Shown in pieces: positions 49,963 to 57,948 of a DNA stretch of 64,000 nt (position 1 is the first letter of the stretch; each line of letters opens with the position of its first letter). The position numbers were made by a program, and so were the translations under genes. The notes beneath the pieces are model-generated. The model saw only the letters and a list, made by a program, of their open reading frames with translations, did no database searches and was not told where the DNA came from. This DNA is from Thermoplasmata archaeon (GTDB taxonomy: Archaea; Thermoplasmatota; Thermoplasmata; Methanomassiliicoccales; Methanomethylophilaceae), in assembly GCA_015063125.1 (NCBI GenBank), contig SUTB01000001.1, positions 682,001 through 746,000 on the forward strand, in the 5' to 3' direction.

Positions 49963-50610
49963 TCAACTCTGATGCCATTCGGCTATCGTCGGGGACATGT
50001 CATCCATCTTGAACAGATAGGAACCTGCTACGAGGATGTCTACTCCCGCATCTACGCATACCTTGGCGGTGTCCTTGTTGACCCCTCCGTCCACCGAGAC
50101 CAGTATCTCCTTCCCGTTCTTCTTGGCCCATTCCTTGACCCATGAGATCTTAGGAACGCAGTCAGCTATGAACGACTGGCCACCGAATCCCGGGTGGACC
50201 GTCATGACCAGGACGAGGTCTACCTCCGGAAGGAATTCCTCGAGGGCGGTGACCTCCGTCTCCGGATTGATGGAGATACCAGGCTTGATCCCTTTGGATT
50301 TGATCTTCTCTATGGCTCCGTGGATATCCCCCTCTGCCTCACAGTGTACGGTGATGAGGTCGCAGCCGGCATCGGCGAAAGCGTCGATGTAACGGATGGG
50401 GTCCTCGATCATCAGATGCGCATCGAAGGGGATCTTCGAATACCTCCTTATGGCTTTGATAACAGGCGGACCGAATGTGATGTTGGGAACGAATGCGCCG
50501 TCCATGACATCGAGATGCGCCCAGTCCGCGCCAGCCTTCTCCACGCGTACCAGCTCCTCTCCGAGCCTTGAGAAATCCGCCGAGAGCATCGACGGGGATA
50601 CGAGGGTCAT
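49963..50610 (-). CDS. rpe: Ribulose-phosphate 3-epimerase
   Basis: Interconverts ribulose 5-phosphate and xylulose 5-phosphate. The 215-residue TIM barrel shows SPSMLSADFSRLGEE, the two signature segments HLDVMDGAFVPNITFGPP and VMTVHPGFGGQSF, and the phosphate-binding VDGGVNKDTA. First gene of the rpe-fen-tatD-tcdA run on the minus strand. A complete oxidative pentose phosphate pathway is not expected in this group; the enzyme probably serves non-oxidative pentose supply. Confidence 0.94.
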   Translation of the reverse strand: MTLVSPSMLSADFSRLGEELVRVEKAGADWAHLDVMDGAFVPNITFGPPVIKAIRRYSKIPFDAHLMIEDPIRYIDAFADAGCDLITVHCEAEGDIHGAIEKIKSKGIKPGISINPETEVTALEEFLPEVDLVLVMTVHPGFGGQSFIADCVPKISWVKEWAKKNGKEILVSVDGGVNKDTAKVCVDAGVDILVAGSYLFKMDDMSPTIAEWHQS

Positions 50611-50730
50611 ACTATCCAGTATGACTGCCGGATATAAGGTAGGTTGGTTCGTTCGGTGATCGTCGATAGCCCCTCACCTGTCAATCTAACAAGCGTTGAT
50701 TATTTAGTCCAGTGAATCGATTCAGTCAGT

Positions 50731-50946
50731 ATGGCACTAGCAAAGCACAACGTCGCACCGGCAAAGTGCGATGTCAAGGGATGCGAGAACGACGCTGAGA
50801 GGTCGTTCAACATAAAACAGGTCTCGAAGACCGACTTCACTCTGAAGAGCGGCGACCTCCGCAACGTGCACCTGTGCAAGGAGCACTACAAGGAGTTCAA
50901 GAAGCAGACCAAGACCGACAGGAAGCTCGACTCGATCTACGAATGA
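50731..50946 (+). CDS. Small conserved protein with a CxxxC...C/H metal-binding pattern
   Basis: A 71-residue basic protein with cysteines in PAKCDVKGCENDAERSF and a later CKEHYKEF motif, a likely single zinc site (C-x4-C ... C-x2-H). Function unknown; small zinc proteins of this kind in archaea often bind nucleic acid or ribosomes. It lies ten bases before the RNase Z gene and probably shares its promoter (TTATTTAG near 50698). Confidence 0.7.
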   Translation: MALAKHNVAPAKCDVKGCENDAERSFNIKQVSKTDFTLKSGDLRNVHLCKEHYKEFKKQTKTDRKLDSIYE

Positions 50947-50955
50947 AACGATACC

Positions 50956-51870
50956 ATGTTGGAACTGCTCTTCCTAGGCACAGGCGCCAGCGTCCCCTCG
51001 AGGGAGAAGGCCACGTCCTGCATAGCCGTCAGGAGCGGTTCCGACATCGTCCTCATGGACTGCGGCGAGGGATCCCAGAGACAGATCATGGTCTCGCCTT
51101 TCTCGTTCATGAGGATCAAAACCATTCTGATAACGCATCTGCACGGGGACCATGTGTTCGGTCTTCCCGGACTCCTCCAGACGATGAGCCTATCCGGAAG
51201 GAAGGAGCCTTTGACGGTCTACGGGCCGAAAGGCATCATCGAATGTGTGGATGCGTTCATGACGGCGACGGAGGGGGAGACCGTCTATCCTTTGGAAGTG
51301 AAGGAGGTTTCCGGAGGGGAGTCATTCACCGCCGGGAACATGAACGTGACCGTCTATCCCACCGAGCATAACATCACGTCCGTCGGCTACACAGTGAGCG
51401 AGAAGGACAGACCCGGAAAGCTGGACAGGGAGAAGGCCATATCCTTGGGCATCAAGGACGGACCGGACATGTCGAGGCTCAAGAACGGGGAGACCGTCAA
51501 CGGCGTATCACCCGATCAGGTCCTGGGGCCCGTGATCAAAGGGATATCCGTCTCCTACACCGGGGACACGAAGTACTGCCAATCGGTTATCGACGGCTCC
51601 AGAGGCTGCAACGTCCTGATCCATGAGTCTACATACATGGAATCCGAGGCTGACCTTGCAGTGGAGCATTCCCACTCGACGGCCTTGCAGGCTGCGAAAG
51701 TTGCTAAGGAGGCCGGGGTCGGAAACCTGATCCTCACGCACATCAGCAACCGTTACAACGAGACGTCCGTTGTCGAGGACGAGGCCAAGAGTATATTCAA
51801 TAATACTGTAGCAGCGAAGGACATGGACCTTTTCGAGATCAGGCAGGACGGAATGTCCCTGAAGCAGTGA
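50956..51870 (+). CDS. rnz: Ribonuclease Z
   Basis: A metallo-beta-lactamase-fold endonuclease that trims tRNA 3' trailers. The 304-residue protein has the metal motif THLHGDHVFGLPG (near residue 62), the dinuclear ligands in SYTGDTKYC and the C-terminal EHSHST plus LTHISNRY. Length and N-terminus (MLELLFLGTGASVP) are typical. tRNA genes in the window without encoded CCA (tRNA-His) would be its substrates. Confidence 0.95.
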   Translation: MLELLFLGTGASVPSREKATSCIAVRSGSDIVLMDCGEGSQRQIMVSPFSFMRIKTILITHLHGDHVFGLPGLLQTMSLSGRKEPLTVYGPKGIIECVDAFMTATEGETVYPLEVKEVSGGESFTAGNMNVTVYPTEHNITSVGYTVSEKDRPGKLDREKAISLGIKDGPDMSRLKNGETVNGVSPDQVLGPVIKGISVSYTGDTKYCQSVIDGSRGCNVLIHESTYMESEADLAVEHSHSTALQAAKVAKEAGVGNLILTHISNRYNETSVVEDEAKSIFNNTVAAKDMDLFEIRQDGMSLKQ

Positions 51871-52434
51871 TCAGATCAGCTTCAGCATGTCTGCCTTGGT
51901 GATCATTCCTTTTATCGATCCTTTATCGGAGACCAGAACTGCATTGCAGCTGCTCATCATACCCGCCACCGTGGAGATGGGCGTGGTACCGGAGACTACA
52001 GGGAACGAATCCCCCATTGCGTTAGATACTGTGAGCCTGTAGACCTCGTCGATCATCCTTCCGCTGCTGATCAGGTCGAAGATGTCCCTCTCGGAGATGC
52101 TTCCTACGGGATTGGTGCCGTTGAATACGGGGAACTGCGAGTACCCCGTCTCCTCCATCAAACGCGCTGCGGACTGGATGGTCTCATCGCTCTGGATGGA
52201 GACCACTGATTTTGAGCACACATCGGCGGCAGTGAGTCCCTTACCGATGTCGTGCCTCATAGCCTCCAGGGTGTTGAAAAGAGAGACAACGGTCTCGTAA
52301 CTTGCAGAGATCTTCCCGCGTTCAATCTTCGCTATGGTGCTCTGACTGATGCCGGACCTTGCAGCCAGATCGGACTGGGTTATATCCATTCCGATCCTGA
52401 TTTTGCGGATGTCCGTAGCCGGGGGGAAGTTCAT
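51871..52434 (-). CDS. XRE-type HTH regulator with a pair of CBS domains
   Basis: A 187-residue protein: an N-terminal helix-turn-helix (QSDLAARSGISQSTIAKIER) followed by two CBS motifs (SVVSIQSDETIQSAARLMEE with FNGTNPVGSISERDIFDL, then PISTVAGMMSSCNAVLVSDK with GMITKADML). CBS pairs bind adenosyl ligands such as AMP, ATP or SAM, so a role in sensing SAM or energy state is possible, especially since metK diverges from it. ATG 52434 (MNFPPATDIRKIRIG) is chosen because the promoter dyad lies just upstream; the longer frame runs back through the metK promoter. Confidence 0.85.
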   Translation of the reverse strand: MNFPPATDIRKIRIGMDITQSDLAARSGISQSTIAKIERGKISASYETVVSLFNTLEAMRHDIGKGLTAADVCSKSVVSIQSDETIQSAARLMEETGYSQFPVFNGTNPVGSISERDIFDLISSGRMIDEVYRLTVSNAMGDSFPVVSGTTPISTVAGMMSSCNAVLVSDKGSIKGMITKADMLKLI

Positions 52435-52447
52435 GCACGGACGATAA

Positions 52448-52467
52448 AATATTCCTATAAGAATATT
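52448..52467. promoter_or_regulatory. Inverted repeat in the HTH-CBS/metK divergent promoter
   Basis: AATATTC (52448-52454) and GAATATT (52461-52467) are perfect arms around a 6-base core CTATAA that forms part of a minus-strand TATA box 14-33 bases before the HTH-CBS start. The position suggests autoregulation. metK has a separate TATA (ATATATAAATA, about 52480-52490), 20-30 bases before its leaderless ATG at 52510, so the same site could also affect it. Confidence 0.5.
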
Positions 52468-52509
52468 ATCATCAATAACATATATAAATAAGAAAATAAT
52501 CGGCCTTCT

Positions 52510-53739
52510 ATGGCTAAAGCTAAAAACGTCTATGTAGAGGGACTCAACGAGATCCCCGCACCTATGAAGAAAGTCGAGATCGTCGAGAGGAAGGGAATCG
52601 GACACCCCGACTCCGTCGCTGACGCTCTCGGAGAGGAAGTCTCAAAGGCTCTCTGCAAGATGTACATCAAAGAGGTCGGACACGTTCTCCACCACAACAC
52701 CGACGAGACACAGCTCGCAGCTGGTAACGCCGCACCCAAGTTCGGCGGCGGATACATCATCGACCCCGTTTACATGCTCCTGGTCGGCCGTGCCACCACA
52801 TTCATCGACGACGGAAAGGTTGTCAAGGACCTGCCCTGCAAGCCCACAGCTCTGGCAGCAGCACGCAAGTACCTGAAGAAGACCTTCCCCAACCTCGATG
52901 TCGACTCCGAGGTCATCCTCGATGCGAAGATCGGAATGGGATCCGACGACCTCACCGGCGTCTACAAGACATCCGGTATCCTCGCGAACGACACCTCCTT
53001 CGGTGTCGGATACGCACCCTACTCCATCACTGACAAGCTCACACTCGAGACCGAGAAGTACATCAACGGTGCGATGAAGAAGAAGCTGCCCGAGACAGGA
53101 CAGGACGTCAAGGTCATGTGCTCCAGGATCGACAACAAGGTCACAATGACCATCGCATGCGCAATGGTCGACAAGTACATCCCCGACGCAGACGCATACA
53201 AGTCCGCCATCGAGCAGATGTACGACCTCGTCACTGACAACGCCCTGAAGATCATCGGAAAGGATGACATCAAGTTCAAGCTGGACATCAACACCGGTGA
53301 CAACTACAAGAAGGGAATCTACTACCTGACCTGTACCGGACTCTCCCAGGAGATGGGAGACGACGGATCCGTCGGAAGGGGTAACAGGTGCAACGGTCTG
53401 ATCACACCCTACAGGCCCATGTCCATGGAGGCTACCTCCGGAAAGAACCCCATCACCCACATCGGAAAGATCTACAACGTCATGTCCAAGCTCATCGCCG
53501 AGGACGTTGCGAAGAAGGTCACCAACGAGGCAGAGGTCAGGGTCAGGATCCTCTCGCAGATCGGAAAGCCCGTGTCGCAGCCCCTGAACTGTTCCGTTCA
53601 GATCGTGCTCCCCAACGCGGACAAGAACCCCAACCTCAAGAAGTGGTCCAAGGAGGCCGACGCAATCGCTTGCGATTGGCTCGACAACGTCGACAAAGTC
53701 TCCAACATGATCATCGAAGGCAAGGTCAAGACCTTCTGA
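52510..53739 (+). CDS. metK: Archaeal S-adenosylmethionine synthetase
   Basis: Makes SAM from methionine and ATP. The 409-residue product is of the archaeal type (distinct from bacterial MetK), with EIVERKGIGHPDSVADALGE near the start, HHNTDETQLAAG and GDDGSVGRGNRCNGLITPYR with the active-site acidic and basic residues. It is probably leaderless with TATA 52480-52490. SAM demand in this organism includes PylB and other radical SAM enzymes and Mcr residue methylation. Ends at a strong terminator. Confidence 0.96.
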   Translation: MAKAKNVYVEGLNEIPAPMKKVEIVERKGIGHPDSVADALGEEVSKALCKMYIKEVGHVLHHNTDETQLAAGNAAPKFGGGYIIDPVYMLLVGRATTFIDDGKVVKDLPCKPTALAAARKYLKKTFPNLDVDSEVILDAKIGMGSDDLTGVYKTSGILANDTSFGVGYAPYSITDKLTLETEKYINGAMKKKLPETGQDVKVMCSRIDNKVTMTIACAMVDKYIPDADAYKSAIEQMYDLVTDNALKIIGKDDIKFKLDINTGDNYKKGIYYLTCTGLSQEMGDDGSVGRGNRCNGLITPYRPMSMEATSGKNPITHIGKIYNVMSKLIAEDVAKKVTNEAEVRVRILSQIGKPVSQPLNCSVQIVLPNADKNPNLKKWSKEADAIACDWLDNVDKVSNMIIEGKVKTF

Positions 53740-53753
53740 TTTTCTAAACCCCT

Positions 53754-53775
53754 GGGGGGCATAGCCCCCTTTTTT
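53754..53775 (+). terminator. Terminator of metK
   Basis: Stem GGGGGC/GCCCCC with a 3-base loop ATA followed directly by TTTTTTT. Confidence 0.8.
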
Positions 53776-53826
53776 CATCACTATTTAAATAGATTTAAAC
53801 CCATCCAACTAACGCTGGTGGTATAG

Positions 53827-54411
53827 ATGAAGATAATTGATGCACCTCAGTTCGGCCCTATGTTCAGGTTCAATGACGCAAACGTCTATTGGACTATGTA
53901 CATCCTATCGAACGGAAAACGCATAGGCCGTAAAAGACTGGCCGACGAAGTCGGAATCGGAGAGGGAAGCATGCGCAGGATCCTGGACACGCTCCAGGAT
54001 TGGGACTACATCTCCATCAAGCAGACAGGCATCATGATCACCAAGGCTGGTCAGACTTTCTTGGACCAGATCCCCATCCAGCCTGTTGACATCTTCCTCG
54101 AGGGCTCCGTCATCGGACAGGAGCAGCAGGGAGTCATCGTCAAGGGTGTCGCCAACAAGGTGAACAACGGTATGGAGCAGAGAGATGCCGGAATCAAGGT
54201 GGGGGCCGAAGGATGCACCACGATCGTCTACAGGGACGGAGCGCTCTGCATCCCGCCGGACTGGAACCTCGACACAGAGAGGCCCGACGTCGCCAAGAAG
54301 ATCCGTGACGAGTACGGCATGAAGCCAGAGGACGCCATGATCATCGGCGGAGGCAACACCAAGCAGTCCGCCATCGTGGCCGCGGTGTCCGCAGCCCTAG
54401 AGCTGTTCTGA
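53827..54411 (+). CDS. DUF4443 winged-helix protein, putative regulator
   Basis: A 194-residue protein whose first 70 residues (FRFNDANVYWTMYILSNGKR, GIGEGSMRRILDTLQDWDYI) match the winged helix of the larger regulator at 27601. Its C-terminal half is the short alpha/beta DUF4443 part and lacks the DUF2111 domain. The shared RxFND...IGEGS pattern makes them paralogues. TATA-like TATTTAAATAG lies near 53782-53792 with CCCATCCAACTAAC just behind, a partial match to the TTGGATG motif on the minus strand. Its stop overlaps the start of the following gene (TGATG). Confidence 0.75.
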   Translation: MKIIDAPQFGPMFRFNDANVYWTMYILSNGKRIGRKRLADEVGIGEGSMRRILDTLQDWDYISIKQTGIMITKAGQTFLDQIPIQPVDIFLEGSVIGQEQQGVIVKGVANKVNNGMEQRDAGIKVGAEGCTTIVYRDGALCIPPDWNLDTERPDVAKKIRDEYGMKPEDAMIIGGGNTKQSAIVAAVSAALELF

Positions 54412-55349
54412 TGAAGCACCTGTTCAGTTATTCAGTCTATCAGGAACTGGACGACCTAGGGAAGGATTTGGGAGCTATATTCCAAAGCCTCAGATGCGAT
54501 GGCCTGGAGCTCCTGACCTCCCACGAACCCGTCGACCCCAAATATTCTCAGTACACCGTATCGGTGCACCTCCCCTATACCACGGATTGGCTGGCGGCTT
54601 GGGAGGGCAGACCGTATGAGATGTCCGACCACTTCGCCAGATACTACATGTACGGCAAGGACAAGGAGTCCGTCTGCGAGACCGTCAGGAACATGATCAA
54701 CAGCGTTGCACCGCTCAAACCGGCCCACGGTGTGATCCATGCCTGCAACGTAAACATCCCCGACCTGTGCAAGAGGAACTATTCCGGGGACTGCAGGGAC
54801 ATCCTGCTGAAGTTCTGCGAGATGATCAACACGGCGATCTCCGGATTCCCGAAGGGGGAGCCCCCGGTGAAACTGGCCTTCGAGAACCTCTGGTGGCCGG
54901 GACTCAGGCTGAAGGATGATTCCGACTACCGCATTCTCGAGAAGCACCTGGAGTTCGAGAACTGGGGAATCTGCCTTGATACGGGTCACCTCATGAACTG
55001 CCTGCCAGGAATCTACACCGAGCAGGACGGGATAGAGGCTTTGCTGAGGATATTCGACGGTTACAGCCAAGACCTCAAGGACGCCATAGGGGCGATGCAC
55101 TTCCACTACAGCGCTTCAGCCAAGTACCGCGAATCCTTCGAGGAGAAGGAGTACACAGGCGGACCAATAACCGACTTCATCAACGGATGCTACCACCACA
55201 TCAATACCCTGGACCAGCATCTGCCCTATTCGGATCCCCGCTGCAGAGAGCTGATCGAGGCCATACAGCCTGAACTGGTGATCCACGAGCTGCCGGGACA
55301 CGGCCATAATCCTCTGGATGACTTCGCTCAGCAGAGGTCCCTGCTCTGA
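54411..55349 (+). CDS. Xylose isomerase-like TIM-barrel protein
   Basis: A 312-residue protein of the AP endonuclease 2/xylose isomerase-like superfamily. Typical metal-site segments are [20 protein letters not shown] (Glu), [11 protein letters not shown] (Asp/His) and AMHFHYSA (His). The substrate is unknown; relatives are sugar isomerases or epimerases and endonuclease IV. It is translationally coupled to the DUF4443 gene (overlap TGATG), a possible functional link between regulator and enzyme. Confidence 0.78.
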   Translation: MKHLFSYSVYQELDDLGKDLGAIFQSLRCDGLELLTSHEPVDPKYSQYTVSVHLPYTTDWLAAWEGRPYEMSDHFARYYMYGKDKESVCETVRNMINSVAPLKPAHGVIHACNVNIPDLCKRNYSGDCRDILLKFCEMINTAISGFPKGEPPVKLAFENLWWPGLRLKDDSDYRILEKHLEFENWGICLDTGHLMNCLPGIYTEQDGIEALLRIFDGYSQDLKDAIGAMHFHYSASAKYRESFEEKEYTGGPITDFINGCYHHINTLDQHLPYSDPRCRELIEAIQPELVIHELPGHGHNPLDDFAQQRSLL

Positions 55350-55405
55350 TTCTCTCCTTATTTTTATATAGTAAATCCCTAATCGGGAATTCAGAGGAAT
55401 ATCGA

Positions 55406-55555
55406 ATGGCACGTTTCAAAGAGGCTGAGGCCAGGCTCCTTGACAAGACTGTATGCATGAACTGCTATGCTACAAACCCCAAGAAGGCAACCAAGTGCAG
55501 GAAGTGCGGATACAGCAACCTCAGGCCCAAAGCCAAAGAGAGCAGGAAGCAGTGA
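55406..55555 (+). CDS. rpl40e: Ribosomal protein eL40 (L40e)
   Basis: A 49-residue zinc protein of the large ribosomal subunit: [12 protein letters not shown] at the start, then the zinc motif [19 protein letters not shown] (CxxC...CxxC) and a basic tail ending ESRKQ. ATG 55406 is preceded by AGAGG, and a TATA (TTTTTATATAG) lies near 55362. It is too short for simple gene finders. Confidence 0.94.
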   Translation: MARFKEAEARLLDKTVCMNCYATNPKKATKCRKCGYSNLRPKAKESRKQ

Positions 55556-55586
55556 TTACTGCTTCGTATTGATTTTTACGGCCTAA

Positions 55587-55637
55587 TGGCCGGATACCTT
55601 CGGTTTAGCGTTAGCTATGCAAGGTACCGGCCGGCCA
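55587..55637 (+). repeat. Long GC-rich inverted repeat after rpl40e
   Basis: GGCCGGATACCTT (55588-55600) pairs with AAGGTACCGGCC (55621-55632), 12 bp with one bulged A and a 20-base loop containing AGCGTTAGCT. A smaller competing hairpin CGGCC-TAAT-GGCCG overlaps its left arm. It may be the rpl40e transcript end or a leader element of the response-regulator gene; no T tract follows. Confidence 0.5.
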
Positions 55638-55692
55638 TTTATCGTGAGTGTCAAATACCCTGTAGTCGGTATCCCGAACGGAGTTGCTAAGG

Positions 55693-56664
55693 ATGAAGGT
55701 CCTGGTAGTCGATGACAACATTGCGATTCAAGAGATCCTGAAGGACATCCTCATTCAGGAAGGACACGTCGTAAGGATAGCTGGTTCCATAGACGAGGCT
55801 GTCGATTCCATCCTGGAATTCAAACCGAACGCCATCCTTCTGGATACCATCATCAACGATGAGGACGGACTGCAGGTCCTGGTCCGTGCACACGAGCAGG
55901 ACCACGAGGTCGATCTCAATGCGGTGCTCATCAAGGGGGTGAACGACGAGGCTCCCACCGACAACTCGTTCATAAAGGCGATTGTGAACAAGCCTTTCAA
56001 GTCCTCGGACATCTCCGCCGCCCTATCCGTTCTGGTAGCGACCAAAGAGGCCCAGATGGTAGAGGCAGCGACCAGCGCCAAGCCCAAGAAAGGGCTGTTT
56101 GGCTTCATAAAGAAGAAGCAGCTGCAGCCCGCGACCCCACCCGCTCCCGCGGAACACATCGATACCGACGAGACAGCGATCATCGCAGAGTACATCTCAT
56201 CTGAAGGTCCGATGTACGGAAGGTCCTACGTGTTCTTCGAGAAGGAACCCTCCAAGATCTTCGATTTCCTAGACATCTTCAACCCTTCCGACTACAACAT
56301 ACTGGTCATATCCTCGGAGAACTCAAAGGCCGTGAAGCAGAACTACGGGAAGGACAACCTCGAGGTAGCCACGCTCTCCGCCGGTGTCAGGGGGAGATCC
56401 CTGGACATCAACGCGCTGGGAACGCTCACGGTGTTCATCAAGGACTACATCAGGAATCATGACAGACCGATCGTCATGATAGAGAATTTCACAGACATCA
56501 TAGATAACAACGGCCTCAACCACAGCCTGGTGTTCCTGCACCAGCTGGTGAAGGCCAACATCAATGACAAGAGGACCACCTTCGTGGTCTCCGTCGATCC
56601 TTCGATCCTCACGACGAAGGACCGCAACATCCTGCTCGGGGACATGTCCGAGTACTCCAACTGA
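55693..56664 (+). CDS. Response-regulator receiver domain with C-terminal DUF835
   Basis: A 323-residue protein. Residues 1-115 form a receiver domain: acidic pocket VLVVDDN, a phospho-acceptor-type Asp in AILLDTI near residue 53 and the conserved Lys in IVNKPFKS. A basic linker follows (about 125-150). The C-terminal 165 residues (GRSYVFFEKEPSKIFDFL ... FVVSVDPSILT) match DUF835, an archaeal signalling-associated domain. There is no DNA-binding domain and no histidine kinase nearby. ATG 55693 (MKVLVVDDNIAIQ) is chosen; a TTG three codons earlier is also open. It lies nine bases before eno. Confidence 0.85.
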   Translation: MKVLVVDDNIAIQEILKDILIQEGHVVRIAGSIDEAVDSILEFKPNAILLDTIINDEDGLQVLVRAHEQDHEVDLNAVLIKGVNDEAPTDNSFIKAIVNKPFKSSDISAALSVLVATKEAQMVEAATSAKPKKGLFGFIKKKQLQPATPPAPAEHIDTDETAIIAEYISSEGPMYGRSYVFFEKEPSKIFDFLDIFNPSDYNILVISSENSKAVKQNYGKDNLEVATLSAGVRGRSLDINALGTLTVFIKDYIRNHDRPIVMIENFTDIIDNNGLNHSLVFLHQLVKANINDKRTTFVVSVDPSILTTKDRNILLGDMSEYSN

Positions 56665-56673
56665 GGGAGAGAA

Positions 56674-57939
56674 ATGCAGATAGAGAAGGTATGGGCAAGG
56701 GAAGTCCTGGATTCCAGAGGCAACCCCACGGTAGAAGCAGAGATCACAGTCGGCGGCCACAAGATATCCGCCATCGCTCCCTCTGGAGCATCCACGGGAT
56801 CGTGGGAGGCCCACGAGCTCCGCGACGGCGGGAACAGGTACGGCGGAAAGGGAGTGCTGAAGGCGGTCGAGAACGTCCGCGGACCCATCGCCAAGAGGAT
56901 CACAGGCATGGACCCTACCGATCAGGAAGGTATCGACAGGGCAATGATCGAGCTCGACGGCACCGAGAACAAGACCAACCTCGGCGGAAACGCCACCGTA
57001 GCCGTGTCCCTCGCAGTCGCTAGGGCCGGTGCCATGTGCAACAACATCCCCGTCTACCAGCACATCGGGAAGGACCACGTCACACTCCCTGTGCCCATGC
57101 TCAACATCATCAACGGCGGAAAGCACGCCGGAGGCAACCTGAAGATTCAGGAATGCATGATCATCCCCGCCGGAGCCAAATCGTTCTCGGATTGTCTGCA
57201 GATGTCGTCCGAGGTCTACATGCATCTCAAATCCATACTGAAGAAGAAGTACGGGGTAGGAGCCATCAACATCGGCGACGAGGGAGGATTCGCTCCCCCG
57301 CTCGATACGGTCGATGAGGCCCTGTCCACCATCGTATCCGCAATATCCGATGCAGGTTACACTCCCGGAAAGGACGTGTTCCTTGCGATCGACGCTGCTT
57401 CCTCAGAGTTCTTCAGCGACGGCGTCTACGACGTCGACGGAATGAAGCTCTCCGCCGGAGAGCTCGCTGACCACTATATGCAGCTCACCAAGGACCACCC
57501 GCTCATCAGCATCGAGGACCCGTTCTTCGAGGATGACTTCGAGACCACGGCCGAGCTCACCAAGAAGGTCGGCAACAAGGTCCAGATCGTAGGTGACGAT
57601 CTGTTCGTCACCAACTCCAAGCGCCTCTGCAAGGGAATCAAGCAGGGAGCTGCCAACGCACTCCTGCTGAAGGTCAACCAGATCGGAACCATCACCGAAT
57701 CCGGAGAAGCTGCGCAGATGAGCTTCGACCACGGATACAACGTCGTCGTTTCCCACAGGTCCGGAGAGTCCGAGGACACCACCATCGCCGACCTCTCGGT
57801 CGGATGGGGATCCGGAGAGATCAAGACCGGAGCTCCCGCCAGGGGAGAGAGGACTGCCAAGTACAACCGCCTTCTCAGGATCGAGGAGGAGCTGGGATCC
57901 AAGGCTGTCTTCCCCGGAATCAAGAAATTCCACATCTGA
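56674..57939 (+). CDS. eno: Enolase
   Basis: Interconverts 2-phosphoglycerate and phosphoenolpyruvate. The 421-residue protein has REVLDSRGNPTVEAE at the start, PSGASTGSWEAHELRD, the metal-binding Asp/Glu/Asp residues (LAIDAASSEFF, SIEDPFFEDD, IVGDDLFVTN), LLLKVNQIGT and SHRSGESEDTTIADL. GGAG precedes the ATG. The gene sits between the response regulator and pncB with spacings under ten bases, so the three may form one transcript. Confidence 0.97.
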   Translation: MQIEKVWAREVLDSRGNPTVEAEITVGGHKISAIAPSGASTGSWEAHELRDGGNRYGGKGVLKAVENVRGPIAKRITGMDPTDQEGIDRAMIELDGTENKTNLGGNATVAVSLAVARAGAMCNNIPVYQHIGKDHVTLPVPMLNIINGGKHAGGNLKIQECMIIPAGAKSFSDCLQMSSEVYMHLKSILKKKYGVGAINIGDEGGFAPPLDTVDEALSTIVSAISDAGYTPGKDVFLAIDAASSEFFSDGVYDVDGMKLSAGELADHYMQLTKDHPLISIEDPFFEDDFETTAELTKKVGNKVQIVGDDLFVTNSKRLCKGIKQGAANALLLKVNQIGTITESGEAAQMSFDHGYNVVVSHRSGESEDTTIADLSVGWGSGEIKTGAPARGERTAKYNRLLRIEEELGSKAVFPGIKKFHI

Positions 57940-57948
57940 GGACTAGAG

